The notes below the pieces were generated by a model. The model was not told the DNA's origin. It did no database searches and was given only the letters and a program-made list of their open reading frames with translations. Below are positions 27,556-41,601 of a DNA stretch of 64,000 nt, piece by piece (position 1 is the stretch's first letter; every line of letters starts with the position of its first letter). Source of the stretch: Fasciola hepatica (lineage: Eukaryota; Platyhelminthes; Trematoda; Plagiorchiida; Fasciolidae); the NCBI GenBank assembly GCA_948099385.1, contig CANUEZ040000191.1, forward strand, positions 1,426,001 through 1,490,000, given 5' to 3'. The translations under genes and the position numbers were made by a program.

Positions 27556-28892
27556 CAGAGCCCACACGGGGACACGAACAAGGGTTGGGGTGAGCGATTG
27601 TCAGTCGAACACCCAAACCACAAGGCTATCCGATATGGGTCTCAACGCTTTGTTCAACATATACAATACATGATATAGCACAATCCCCAAATTGGCTTCG
27701 GCTTTCGCTTTCGCTTTGAACGGTAACAACCAAATTCTCGCACACCGATCCAATCCTATGTTCCATCACTTCTCTATTTATGTAAGTATGTACAAACAAG
27801 GCATTCCCTTATGAAAAATCTACACAGATTGCTCATAAAATGGAACAGAGCAGTAGCAGAGTAGATTTGTATAATATGATTCTCCATGCAGCTTGAACAC
27901 TGAACTGACCATTGAAAATTATGGAAGCACTGTACAGCTGTTTGATCCGCTAAGGGAATCATGAGCATTGCACATGGACTGAGCCCACACGGGGACACGA
28001 ACAAGGGTTGGGGTGAACGAATGTCAGTCGAACACCCAAACCACAAGGCTATTCGATAGGTCTCACTACGCGTCCTTAAACATAATCACTACATGATATA
28101 GCACAATCCCCAAATTGGCTTCGGCTTTCGCTTTCGCTTTGAACGGTAACAATCAAATTCTCGCACACCGATCCAATCCTATGTTCCATCAATTCTCCAT
28201 GTATGGGCCGAAGTAAAACCAAGGCATTCCCTTATGAACAATCCACACAGATTGCTCATACAATGCAATAGAGCAGTAGCAGAGTAGATTTGTATAATAT
28301 GATTCTCCATGCAGCTTGAACACTGAACTGACCATTGAAAATGATGGAAGCACTGTACAGCTGTTTGATCCGCTAAGGGAATCATGAGCATTGCACATGG
28401 ACAGAGCCCACACGGGGACACGAACAAGGGTTGGGGTGAACGAATGTCAGTCGAACACCCAAACCACAAGGCTATCCCATATGGGTCTGAACGCTTTGTT
28501 CAACATATACAATACATGATATAGCACAATCCCCAAATTGGCTTCCGCCTTCGCTTTCGCTTTGAACGGTAACAACCAAATTCTCGCACACCGATCCAAT
28601 CCTATGTTCCATCACTTCTCTATTTATGGGCCCAAGTAAAACCAGGGCATTCCCTTATGAACAATCCACACAGATTGCTCATACAATGCAATAGAGCAGT
28701 AGCAGAGTAGATTTGTATGATATGATTCTCCATGCAGCTTGAACACTGAACTGACCATTGAAAATTATGGAAGCACTGTACAGCTGTTTGATCCGCTAAG
28801 GGAATCATGAGCATTGCACATGGACTGAGCCCACACGGGGACACGAACAAGGGTTGGGGTGAACGAATGTCAGTCGAACACCCAAACCACAA

Positions 28893-31011
28893 GGCTATCC
28901 GATATGTCTCACTACGCGTCCTTCAACATATACAATACATGATATAGCACAATCCCCAAATTGGCTTCGGCTTTCGCTTTCGCTTTCAACGGTAACAAAC
29001 AAATTCTCGCACACCGATCCAATCCTATGTTCCATCACTTCTCTATTTATGGGCCTAAGTAAAACCAAGGCATTCCCTTATGAACAATGCACACAGATTG
29101 CTCACACAATGCAATAGAGCAGTAGCAGAGTAGATTTGTATAATATGATTCTCCATGCAGCTTGAACACTGAACTGACCATTGAAAATTATGGAAACACT
29201 GTACAGCTGTTTCATCCGCTAAGGGAATCATGAGCATTGCACATGGACTGAGCCCACACGGGGACACGAACAAGGGTTGGGGTGAACGAATGTCAGTCGA
29301 ACACCCAAACCACAAGGCTATCCCATATGGATCTCAACGCTTTGTTCAACATATACACTACATGATATAGCACAATCCCCAAATTGGCTTCGGCTTTCGC
29401 TTTCGCTTTCAACGGTAACAACCAAATTCTCGCACACCGATCCAATCCTATGTTCCATCACTTCTCTATTTATGGGCCTAAGTAAAACCAAGGCATTCCC
29501 TTATGAACAATCCCCACACAGATTGCTCATACAATGCAATAGAGCAGTAGCAGTGTAGATTTGTATAATATGATTCTCCATGCAGCTTGAACACTGAACT
29601 GACCATTGAAAATTATGGAAACACTGTACAGCTGTTTGATCCGCTAAGGGAATCATGAGCATTGCACATGGACAGAGCCCACACGGGGACACGAACAAGG
29701 GTTGGGGTGAACGAATGTCAGTCGAACACCCAAACCACAAGGCTATCCGATATGGGTATCAACGCTTTGTTCAACATATACACTACATGATATAGCAGAA
29801 TCCCCAAATTGGCTTCCGCTTTCGCTCTCGGTTTGATCGGTAACAACCAAATTCTCGCACACCGATCCAATCCTATGTTCCATCACTTCTCTATTTATGG
29901 GCCTAAGTAAAACCAAGGCATTCCCTTATGAACAATCCACACAGATTGCTCATACAATGCAATAGAGCAGTAGCAGAGTAGATTTGTATAATTTGATTCT
30001 CCATGCAGCTTGAACACTGAACTGACCATTGAAAATTATGGAAGCACTGTACAGCTGTTTGATCCGCTAAGGGAATCATGAGCATTGCACATGGACAGAG
30101 CCCACTCGGAGACACGAACAAGTGTCGGGGTGAACGAATGTCAGTCGAACACCCAAACCACAAGGCTATCCCGTATGGGTCTCAACGCTTTGTTCAACAT
30201 ATACACTACATGATGTAGCACAATCCCCAAATTGGCTTCCGCTTTCGCTCTCGGTTTGAACGGTAACAACCAAATTCTCGCACACCGATCCAATCCTATG
30301 TTCCATCACTTCTGTATTTATGGGCCTAAGTAAAACCAAGGCATTCCCTTATGAACAATCCCCACACAGATTGCTCATGCAATGCAATAGAGCAGTAGCA
30401 GAGTAGATTTGTATAATATGATTCTCCATGCAGATTGAACACTGAACTGACCATTGAAAATTATGGAAGCACTGTACAGCTGTTTGATCCGCTAAGGGAA
30501 TCATGAGCATTGCACATGGACAGAGCCCACACGGGGACACGAACAAGGGTTGGGGTGAACGAATGTCAGTCGAACACCCAAACCACAAGGCTATCCGATA
30601 CGGGTCTCAACGCTTTGTTCAACATATACAATACATGATATAGCACAATCCCCAAATTGGCTTCCGCCTTCGCTTTCGCTTTGAACGGTAACAACCAAAT
30701 TCTCGCACACCGATCCAATCCTATGTTCCATCACTTCTCTATTTATGGGCCCAAGTAAAACCAAGGCATTCCCTTATGAACAATCCACACAGATTGCTCA
30801 TACAATGTAATAGAGCAGTAGCAGAGCAGATTTGTATGATATGATTCTCCATGCAGCTTGAACACTGAACTGACCATTGAAAATTATGGAAGCACTGTAC
30901 AGCTGTTTGATTCGCTAAAGGAATCATGAGCATTGCACATGGACTGAGCCCACTCGGAGACACGAACAAGGGTTGGGGTGAACGAATGTCAGTCGAACAC
31001 CCAAACCACAA
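28893..31011 (+). repeat. Higher-order repeat, copy 1 (2119 bp, five units)
   Basis: Five units with lengths 423, 425, 423, 425 and 423. It opens with a B-type linker (gatatgtctcactacgcg). Unit 1 carries gctttcaacgg and tttcatccgc; unit 3 carries aagtgtcgggg (near 30121) and gtataatttg; unit 4 carries catgcagattg. The last unit differs from those of later copies: it lacks the cccgaaattgg marker and has cttccgcc instead, so copy 1 is the most diverged of the four. Confidence 0.9.
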
Positions 31012-33130
31012 GGCTATCCGATATGTCTCACTACGCGTCCTTCAACATATACAATACATGATATAGCACAATCCCCAAATTGGCTTCGGCTTTCGCTTTC
31101 GCTTTCAACGGTAACAACCAAATTCTCGCACACCGATCCAATCCTATGTTCCATCACTTCTCTATTTATGGGCCTAAGTAAAACCAAGGCATTCCCTTAT
31201 GAACAATCCACACAAATTGCTCACACAATGTAATAGAGCAGTAGCAGAGTAGATTTGTATAATATGATTCTCCATGCAGCTTGAACACTGAACTGACCAT
31301 TGAAAATTATGGAAACACTGTACAGCTGTTTCATCCGCTAAGGGAATCATGAGCATTGCACATGGACTGAGCCCACACGGGGACACGAACAAGGGTTGGG
31401 GTGAACGAATGTCAGTCGACCACCCAAACCACAAGGCTATCCGATATGGGTCTCAACGCTTTGTTCAACATATACACTACATGATATAGCACAATCCCCA
31501 AATTGGCTTCGGCTTTCGCTTTCGCTTTCAACGGTAACAACCAAATTCTCGCACACCGATCCAATCCTATGTTCCATCACTTCTCTATTTATGGGCCTAA
31601 GTAAAACCAAGGCATTCCCTTATGAACAATCCACACAGATTGCTCATACAATGCAATAGAGCAGTAGCAGAGTAGATTTGTATAATATGATTCTCCATGC
31701 AGCTTGAACACTGAACTGACCATTGAAAATTATGGAAGCACTGTACAGCTGTTTGATCCGCTAAGGGAATCATGAGCATTGCACATGGACAGAGCCCACT
31801 CGGAGACACGAACAAGTGTCGGGGTGAACGAATGTCAGTCGAACACCCAAACCACAAGGCTATCCCGTATGGGTCTCAACGCTTTGTTCAACATATACAC
31901 TACATGATGTAGCACAATCCCCAAATTGGCTTCCGCTTTCGCTCTCGGTTTGAACGGTAACAACCAAATTCTCGCACACCGATCCAATCCTATGTTCCAT
32001 CACTTCTGTATTTATGGGCCTAAGTAAAACCAAGGCATTCCCTTATGAACAATCCCCACACAGATTGCTCATGCAATGCAATAGAGCAGTAGCAGAGTAG
32101 ATTTGTATAATTTGATTCTCCATGCAGCTTGAACACTGAACTGACCATTGAAAATTATGGAAGCACTGTACAGCTGTTTGATCCGCTAAGGGAATCATGA
32201 GCATTGCACATGGACAGAGCCCACTCGGAGACACGAACAAGTGTCGGGGTGAACGAATGTCAGTCGAACACCCAAACCACAAGGCTATCCCGTATGGGTC
32301 TCAACGCTTTGTTCAACATATACACTACATGATGTAGCACAATCCCCAAATTGGCTTCCGCTTTCGATCTCGGTTTGAACGGTAACAACCAAATTCTCGC
32401 ACACCGATCCAATCCTATGTTCCATCACTTCTGTATTTATGGGCCTAAGTAAAACCAAGGCATTCCCTTATGAACAATCCCCACACAGATTGCTCATGCA
32501 ATGCAATAGAGCAGTAGCAGAGTAGATTTGTATAATATGATTCTCCATGCAGATTGAACACTGAACTGACCATTGAAAATTATGGAAGCACTGTACAGCT
32601 GTTTGATCCGCTAAGGGAATCATGAGCATTGCACATGGACAGAGCCCACACGGGGACACGAACAAGGGTTGGGGTGAACGAATGTCAGTCGAACACCCAA
32701 ACCACAAGGCTATCCGATATGGGTCTCAACGATTTGCTCAACATAATCACTACATGATATAGCACAATCCCGAAATTGGCTTCGGCTTTCGCTTTCGCTT
32801 TGAACGGTAACAACCAAATCCTCGCACACCGATCCAATCCTATGTTCCATCACTTCTCTATTTATGGGCCTAAGTAAAACCAAGGCATTCCCTTATGAAC
32901 AATCCACACAGATTGCTCATACAATGCAATAGAGCAGTAGCAGAGTAGATTTGTATAATATGATTCTCCATGCAGATTGAACACTGAACTGACCATTGAA
33001 AATTATGGAAGCACTGTACAGCTGTTTGATCCGCTAAGGGAATCATGAGCATTGCACATGGACTGAGCCCACTCGGAGACACGAACAAGGGTTGGGGTGA
33101 ACGAATGTCAGTCGAACACCCAAACCACAA
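31012..33130 (+). repeat. Higher-order repeat, copy 2 (2119 bp, internally altered)
   Basis: Same total length, but the unit lengths are 423, 423, 425, 425 and 423 instead of 423, 425, 423, 425 and 423. Both unit 2 (near 31814) and unit 3 (near 32240) carry the aagtgtcgggg marker that normally belongs to unit 3 only. Unit 2 of the standard repeat is therefore missing or overwritten by a copy of unit 3, with the overall length preserved. Confidence 0.9.
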
Positions 33131-35249
33131 GGCTATCCGATATGTCTCACTACGCGTCCTTCAACATATACAATACATGATATAGCACAATCCCCAAATT
33201 GGCTTCGGCTTTCGCTTTCGCTTTCAACGGTAACAAACAAATTCTCGCACACCGATCCAATCCTATGTTCCATCACTTCTCTATTTATGGGCCTAAGTAA
33301 AACCAAGGCATTCCCTTATGAACAATGCACACAGATTGCTCACACAATGCAATAGAGCAGTAGCAGAGTAGATTTGTATAATATGATTCTCCATGCAGCT
33401 TGAACACTGAACTGACCATTGAAAATTATGGAAACACTGTACAGCTGTTTCATCCGCTAAGGGAATCATGAGCATTGCACATGGACTGAGCCCACACGGG
33501 GACACGAACAAGGGTTGGGGTGAACGAATGTCAGTCGACCACCCAAACCACAAGGCTATCCGATATGGGTCTCAACGCTTTGTTCAACATATACACTACA
33601 TGATATAGCACAATCCCCAAATTGGCTTCGGCTTTCGCTTTCGCTTTCAACGGTAACAACCAAATTCTCGCACACCGATCCAATCCTATGTTCCATCACT
33701 TCTCTATTTATGGGCCTAAGTAAAACCAAGGCATTCCCTTATGAACAATCCCCACACAGATTGCTCATACAATGCAATAGAGCAGTAGCAGAGTAGATTT
33801 GTATAATATGATTCTCCATGCAGCTTGAACACTGAACTGACCATTGAAAATTATGGAAACACTGTACAGCTGTTTGATCCGCTAAGGGAATCATGAGCAT
33901 TGCACATGGACAGAGCCCACACGGGGACACGAACAAGGGTTGGGGTGAACGAATGTCAGTCGAACACTCAAACCACAAGGCTATCCCATATGGGTCTCAA
34001 CGCTTTGTTCAACATATACACTACATGATATAGCACAATCCCCAAATTGGCTTCCGCTTTCGCTCTCGGTTTGATCGGTAACAACCAAATTCTCGCACAC
34101 CGATCCAATCCTATGTTCCATCACTTCTCTATTTATGGGCCTAAGTAAAACCAAGGCATTCCCTTATGAACAATCCACACAGATTGCTCATACAATGCAA
34201 TAGAGCAGTAGCAGAGTAGATTTGTATAATTTGATTCTCCATGCAGCTTGAACACTGAACTGACCATTGAAAATTATGGAAGCACTGTACAGCTGTTTGA
34301 TCCGCTAAGGGAATCATGAGCATTGCACATGGACAGAGCCCACTCGGAGACACGAACAAGTGTCGGGGTGAACGAATGTCAGTCGAACACCCAAACCACA
34401 AGGCTATCCCGTATGGGTCTCAACGCTTTGTTCAACATATACACTACATGATGTAGCACAATCCCCAAATTGGCTTCCGCTTTCGCTCTCGGTTTGAACG
34501 GTAACAACCAAATTCTCGCACACCGATCCAATCCTATGTTCCATCACTTCTGTATTTATGGGCCTAAGTAAAACCAAGTCATTCCCTTATGAACAATCCC
34601 CACACAGATTGCTCATGCAATGCAATAGAGCAGTAGCAGAGTAGATTTGTATAATATGATTCTCCATGCAGATTGAACACTGAACTGACCATTGAAAATT
34701 ATGGAAGCACTGTACAGCTGTTTGATCCGCTAAGGGAATCATGAGCATTGCACATGGACAGAGCCCACACGGGGACACGAACAAGGGTTGGGGTGAACGA
34801 ATGTCAGTCGAACACCCAAACCACAAGGCTATCCGATATGGGTCTCAACGATTTGCTCAACATAATCACTACATGATATAGCACAATCCCGAAATTGGCT
34901 TCGGCTTTCGCTTTCGCTTTGAACGGTAACAACCAAATCCTCGCACACCGATCCAATCCTATGTTCCATCACTTCTCTATTTATGGGCCTAAGTAAAACC
35001 AAGGCATTCCCTTATGAACAATCCACACAGATTGCTCATACAATGCAATAGAGCAGTAGCAGAGTAGATTTGTATAATATGATTCTCCATGCAGATTGAA
35101 CACTGAACTGACCATTGAAAATTATGGAAGCACTGTACAGCTGTTTGATCCGCTAAGGGAATCATGAGCATTGCACATGGACTGAGCCCACTCGGAGACA
35201 CGAACAAGGGTTGGGGTGAACGAATGTCAGTCGAACACCCAAACCACAA
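33131..35249 (+). repeat. Higher-order repeat, copy 3 (2119 bp)
   Basis: Canonical order of five units, with lengths 423, 425, 423, 425 and 423. It opens with the B-type linker, has aagtgtcgggg near 34358 and the cccgaaattgg marker near 34890. By eye it is nearly identical to copy 4, with isolated changes such as aagtcattccc near 34577. Confidence 0.93.
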
Positions 35250-37368
35250 GGCTATCCGATATGTCTCACTACGCGTCCTTCAACATATACAATACATGAT
35301 ATAGCACAATCCCCAAATTGGCTTCGGCTTTCGCTTTCGCTTTCAACGGTAACAAACAAATTCTCGCACACCGATCCAATCCTATGTTCCATCACTTCTC
35401 TATTTATGGGCCTAAGTAAAACCAAGGCATTCCCTTATGAACAATGCACACAGATTGCTCACACAATGCAATAGAGCAGTAGCAGAGTAGATTTGTATAA
35501 TATGATTCTCCATGCAGCTTGAACACTGAACTGACCATTGAAAATTATGGAAACACTGTACAGCTGTTTCATCCGCTAAGGGAATCATGAGCATTGCACA
35601 TGGACTGAGCCCACACGGGGACACGAACAAGGGTTGGGGTGAACGAATGTCAGTCGACCACCCAAACCACAAGGCTATCCGATATGGGTCTCAACGCTTT
35701 GTTCAACATATACACTACATGATATAGCACAATCCCCAAATTGGCTTCGGCTTTCGCTTTCGCTTTCAACGGTAACAACCAAATTCTCGCACACCGATCC
35801 AATCCTATGTTCCATCACTTCTCTATTTATGGGCCTAAGTAAAACCAAGGCATTCCCTTATGAACAATCCCCACACAGATTGCTCATACAATGCAATAGA
35901 GCAGTAGCAGAGTAGATTTGTATAATATGATTCTCCATGCAGCTTGAACACTGAACTGACCATTGAAAATTATGGAAACACTGTACAGCTGTTTGATCCG
36001 CTAAGGGAATCATGAGCATTGCACATGGACAGAGCCCACACGGGGACACGAACAAGGGTTGGGGTGAACGAATGTCAGTCGAACACCCAAACCACAAGGC
36101 TATCCCATATGGGTCTCAACGCTTTGTTCAACATATACACTACATGATATAGCACAATCCCCAAATTGGCTTCCGCTTTCCCTCTCGGTTTGATCGGTAA
36201 CAACCAAATTCTCGCACACCGATCCAATCCTATGTTCCATCACTTCTCTATTTATGGGCCTAAGTAAAACCAAGGCATTCCCTTATGAACAATCCACACA
36301 GATTGCTCATACAATGCAATAGAGCAGTAGCAGAGTAGATTTGTATAATATGATTCTCCATGCAGCTTGAACACTGAACTGACCATTGAAAATTATGGAA
36401 GCACTGTACAGCTGTTTGATCCGCTAAGGGAATCATGAGCATTGCACATGGACAGAGCCCACTCGGAGACACGAACAAGTGTCGGGGTGAACGAATGTCA
36501 GTCGAACACCCAAACCACAAGGCTATCCCGTATGGGTCTCAACGCTTTGTTCAACATATACACTACATGATGTAGCACAATCCCCAAATTGGCTTCCGCT
36601 TTCGCTCTCGGTTTGAACGGTAACAACCAAATTCTCGCACACCGATCCAATCCTATGTTCCATCACTTCTGTATTTATGGGCCTAAGTAAAACCAAGGCA
36701 TTCCCTTATGAACAATCCCCACACAGATTGCTCATGCAATGCAATAGAGCAGTAGCAGAGTAGATTTGTATAATATGATTCTCCATGCAGATTGAACACT
36801 GAACTGACCATTGAAATTAATGGAAGCACTGTACAGCTGTTTGATCCGCTAAGGGAATCATGAGCATTGCACATGGACAGAGCCCACACGGGGACACGAA
36901 CAAGGGTTGGGGTGAACGAATGTCAGTCGAACACCCAAACCACAAGGCTATCCGATATGGGTCTCAACGATTTGCTCAACATAATCACTACATGATATAG
37001 CACAATCCCGAAATTGGCTTCGGCTTTCGCTTTCGCTTTGAACGGTAACAACCAAATCCTCGCACACCGATCCAATCCTATGTTCCATCACTTCTCTATT
37101 TATGGGCCTAAGTAAAACCAAGGCATTCCCTTATGAACAATCCACACAGATTGCTCATACAATGCAATAGAGCAGTAGCAGAGTAGATTTGTATAATATG
37201 ATTCTCCATGCAGATTGAACACTGAACTGACCATTGAAAATTATGGAAGCACTGTACAGCTGTTTGATCCGCTAAGGGAATCATGAGCATTGCACATGGA
37301 CAGAGCCCACACGGGGACACGAACAAGGGTTGGGGTGAACGAATGTCAGTCGAGCACCCAAACCACAA
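35250..37368 (+). repeat. Higher-order repeat, copy 4 (2119 bp)
   Basis: Canonical order again. aagtgtcgggg lies near 36478 and cccgaaattgg near 37009, each 2119 bp after its counterpart in copy 3. Private differences include ccctctcggtttg near 36181 and gaaattaatgg near 36814. The following unit starts with an A-type linker where a fifth copy would have B, so the periodicity ends here. Confidence 0.93.
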
Positions 37369-39485
37369 GGCTATCCGATATGGGTCTGAACGCTTTGTTC
37401 AACATATACAATACATGATATAGCACAATCTCCAAATTGGCTTCGGCTTTCGCTTTCGCTTTGAACGGTAACAATCAAATTCTCGCACACCGATCCAATC
37501 CTATGTTCCATCAATTCTCTATTTATGGGCCTATGTAAAACCAAGGCATTCCCTTATGAACAATCCACACAGATTGCTCATACAATGCAATAGAGCAGTA
37601 GCAGAGTAGATTTGTATAATATGATTCTCCATGCAGCTTGAACACTGAACTTACCATTGAGAATTATGGAAACACTGTACAGCTGTTTGATCCGCTAAAG
37701 GAATCATGAGCATTGCACATGGACAGAGCCCACACGGGGACACGAACAAGGGTTGGGGTGAACGAATGTCAGTCGAACACCCAAACCACAAGGCTATCAG
37801 ATATATCTCCATACGCGTCCTTCAACATATACAATACATGATATAGCACAATCCCCAAATTGGCTTCCGCTTTCGCTCTCGGTTTGAATGGTAACAACCA
37901 AATTCTCGCACACCGATCCAATCCTATGTTCCATCACTTCTCTATTTATGGGCCTAAGTAAAACCAAGGCATTCCCTTATGAACAATCCACACAAATTGC
38001 TCACACAATGCAATAGAGCAGTAGCAGAGTAGATTTGTATAATATGATTCTCCATGCAGCTTGATAACTGAAATGACCATTGAAAAATATGGAAGCACTG
38101 TACAGCTGTTTGATCCGCTAAGGGAATCATGAGCATTGCACATGGACAGAGCCCACACGGGGACACGAACAAGGGTTGGAGTGAACGAATGTCAGTCGAA
38201 CACCCAAACCACAAGGCTATCCGATATGGGTCTCAACGCTTTGTTCAACATATACACTACATGATATAGCACAATCCCCAAATTGGCTTCGGCTTTCGCT
38301 TTCGCTTTGAACGGTAACAACCAAATTCTCGCACACCGATCCAATCCTATGTTCCATCACTTCTCTATATATGTTCCTTTATAAAACGAAGGCATTCACT
38401 TATGAACAATCCACACACAGATTGCTCATAAAATGCAACAGAGCAGTAGCAGAGTCGAATTGTACAATATGATTCTCCATGCAGCTTGAACACTGAACTG
38501 ACCATTGAAAATTATGGAAGCACTGTACAGCTGTTTGATCCGCTAAGGGAATCATGAGCATTGCACATGGACTGAGCCAACACGGGGACACGAACAAGGG
38601 TTGGGGTGAACGATTGTCAGTCGAACACCCAAACCACAAGGCTATCCGATAAGTCTCACTATGCGTCCTTCAACATATACACTACATGATATAGCACAAT
38701 CCCCAAATTGGCTTCGGCTTTCGCTTTCGCTTTGAACGGTAACAACCAAATTCTCGCACACCGATCCAATCCTATGTTCCATCAATTCTCTACTTATGGG
38801 CCTAAGTAAAACCAAGGCATTCCCTTATGAACAATCCACACAGATTGCTCATAAAATGCAACAGAGCAGTAGCAGTGTAGATTTGTATGATATGATCCTC
38901 CATGCAGCTTGAACACTGAACTGACCATTGAAAATTATGGAAGCACTGTACAACTGATTGATCCGCTAAGGGAATCATGAGCATTGCACATGGACTGAGC
39001 CCACACGGGGACACGAACAAGGGTTGGGGTGAACGAATGTCAGTCGAACACCCAAAGCACAAGGCTATCCTATATGTCTCCCTACGCGTCCTTCAACATA
39101 ATCACTACATGATATAGCACAATCCTAAAATTGGCTTCGGCTTTCGCTTTCGCTTTGAACGGTAACAACCAAATTCTCGCACACCGATCCAATCCTATGT
39201 TCCATCACTTCTCTATTTATGGGCCTAAGTAAAACCAAGTCATTCACTTATGTAAAATGCACACAGATTGCTCATACAATGCAATAGAGCAGTGGCAGTG
39301 TAGATTTGTATATTATGACTCTCCGTGCAGCTTGAACACTGAACTGACCATTGCAAATTATGGAAGCACTGTACAGCTGTTTGATCCGCTAAGGGAATCA
39401 TGAGCATTGCACATGGACAGAGCCCACACGGGGACACGAACAAGAGTTGGGGAGAACGAATGTCAGTCGAACACCCAAACCACAA
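37369..39485 (+). repeat. Ten-unit-apart duplication, copy 1 (five units)
   Basis: Five units whose rare markers recur 4233-4239 bp downstream and then, after an extra unit, 4660 bp downstream. Markers in order are caatctccaaa, cttaccattgagaa, cagatatatctccatacgcg, atatgttcctttataaaacg, gataagtctcactatgcg, caactgattgatcc, caatcctaaaattgg and cattcacttatgtaaaatg. The shared order of rare changes shows common descent, not chance recurrence. Confidence 0.88.
38366..38390 (+). other. H2 block variant: atatgttcctttataaaacg
   Basis: A different replacement of the same block. It recurs at 42601-42626 as part of the ten-unit-apart duplication. Flanking sequence is of ordinary type. Confidence 0.8.
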
Positions 39486-39630
39486 GGCTATCCCATATGG
39501 GTCTGAACGCTTTGTTCAACATATACACTACATGATATAGCACAATCCCCAAATTGACTTCGGCTTTCGCTTTGGCTTTGAACGGTAACAACCGAATTCT
39601 CGCACACCGATCCAATCCTATGTTCCATCA

Positions 39631-39660
39631 CTTTATTTATTGGGAATTTTAAACAAAACC
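39631..39660 (+). other. H2 block variant: ttatttattgggaa(t/a) form
   Basis: The block reads ctttatttattgggaatttt followed by aaacaaaacc. Related forms with tgggaaatataaac occur at 45981-46011 and 46828-46858. The change rearranges the block and alters its length by about 1 bp, again without touching the flanks. Confidence 0.8.
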
Positions 39661-40060
39661 AAGGCATTCCCCTATGAACAATCCACACAGATTGCTCATA
39701 CAATGCAATAGAGCAGTAGCAGATTAGATTTGTATAATATGATTCTCCATGCATCTTGAACACTGAACTGACCATTGAAAATTATGGAAGCACTGTACAG
39801 CTGTTTGATCCGCTAAGGGAATCATGAGCATTGCACATGGACAGAACCCACACGGAGACACGAACGAGGGTTGGGGTGAACGAATGTCAGTCGAACACTC
39901 AAACCACAAGGCTATCCCATATGGGTCTGAACGCTTTGTTCAACACATACACTACATGATATAGCACAATCCCCAAATTGACTTCGGCTTTCGCTTTGGC
40001 TTTGAACGGTAACAACCGAATTCTCGCACACCGATCCAATCCTATGTTCCATCACTTCTC

Positions 40061-40087
40061 TATTTATGGGTCTTTATTAAACGAAGT
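40061..40087 (+). other. H2 block variant: gggtctttattaaacgaag
   Basis: The sequence gggtctttattaaacgaag replaces gggcctaagtaaaaccaag. It is repeated one unit later at 40484-40510, and a related form (gggtcttcattaaacgaag) lies at 44726-44744. Confidence 0.8.
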
Positions 40088-41601
40088 CCTTCCCTTATGA
40101 ACAATCCACACAGATTGCTCATACAATGCAATAGAGCAGTAGCAGAGTAGATTTGTATAATATGATTCTCCATGCAGATTGAACACTGAACTGACCATTG
40201 AAAATTATGGAAGCACTGTACAGATGTTTGATCCGCTAAGGGAATCATGAGCATTGCACATGGACAGAGCCCACACGGGGACACGAACAAGGGTTGGGGT
40301 GAACGAATGTCAGTCGAACACCCAAACCACAAGGCTATCCGATATGGGTCTCAACGATTTGCTCAACATAATCACTACATGATATAGCACAATCCCCAAA
40401 TTGGCTTCGGCTTTCGCTTTCGCTTTGAACGGTAACAACCAAATCCTCGCACACCGATCCAATCCTATGTTCCATCACTTCTCTATTTATGGGTCTTTAT
40501 TAAACGAAGTCCTTCGCTTATGAACAATCCACACAGATTGCTCATACAATGCAATAGAGCAGTAGCAGAGTAGATTTGTATAATATGATTCTCCATGCAG
40601 ATTGAACACTGAACTGACCATTGCAAATTATGGAAGCACTGTACAGCTGTTTGATCCGCTAAGGGAATCATGAGCATTGCACATGGACAGAGCCCACACG
40701 GGGACACGAACAAGGGTTGGGGTGAACGAATGTCAGTCGAACACCCAAACCACAAGGCTATCCCATATGGGTCTCAACGATTTGCTCAACATATACAATA
40801 CATGATATAGCACAATCCCCAAATTGGCTTCGGCTTTCGCTTTCGCTTTGAACGGTAACAACCAAATTCTCGCACACCGATCCAATCCTATGTTCCATCA
40901 ATTCTCTATTTATGGGCCTATGTAAAACCAAGGCATTCCCTTTTGAACAATCCACACAGATTGCTCATACAATGCAATAGAGCAGTAGCAGAGTAGATTT
41001 GTATGATATGATTCTCCATGCAGCTTGAACACTGAACTGACCATTGAAAATTATGGAAGCACTGTACAGCTGTTTGATCCGCTAAGGGAATCATGAGCAT
41101 TGCACATGGACAGAGCCCACACGGGGACACGAACAAGGGTTGGGGTGAACGAATGTCAGTCGAACACCCAAACCACAAGGCTATCCCATATGGGTCTCAA
41201 AGATTTGCTCAACATAATCACTACATGATATAGCACAATCCCCAAATTGGCTTCGGCTTTCGCTTTCGCTTTGAACGGTAACAACCAAATCCTCGCACAC
41301 CGATCCAATCCTATGTTCCATCACTTCTCTATTTATGGGCCTAAGTAAAACCAAGGCATTCCCTTATGAACAATCCACACAGATTGCTCATACAATGCAA
41401 TAGAGCAGTAGCAGAGTAGATTTGTATAATATGATTCTCCATGCAGCTTGAACACTGAACTGACCATTGAAAATTATGGAAGCACTGTACAGCTGTTTGA
41501 TCCGCTAAGGGAATCATGAGCATTGCACATGGACAGAGCCCACACGGGGGCACGAACAAGGGTTGGGGTGAACGAATGTCAGTCGAACACCCAAACCACA
41601 A

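Larger units (their letters stand above)
20428..28892 (+). repeat. Region ii: mosaic of shuffled multi-unit blocks
   Basis: Units here share marker sets at several different offsets, so no single period fits. The variant with cccgtatgaacaatac and gcagatggactg recurs 2118 bp apart (near 22724 and 24842). The caaggcatccgatta variant recurs at offsets 1695, 1693 and 1270. A block near 23-24.6 kb recurs 2963-2965 bp later. B-type linkers are clustered (units 49-51, 53-54, 59-60) instead of spaced by three. The linker form tcgatag(gtg/g)tcactacgcg appears only in this region. Confidence 0.8.
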
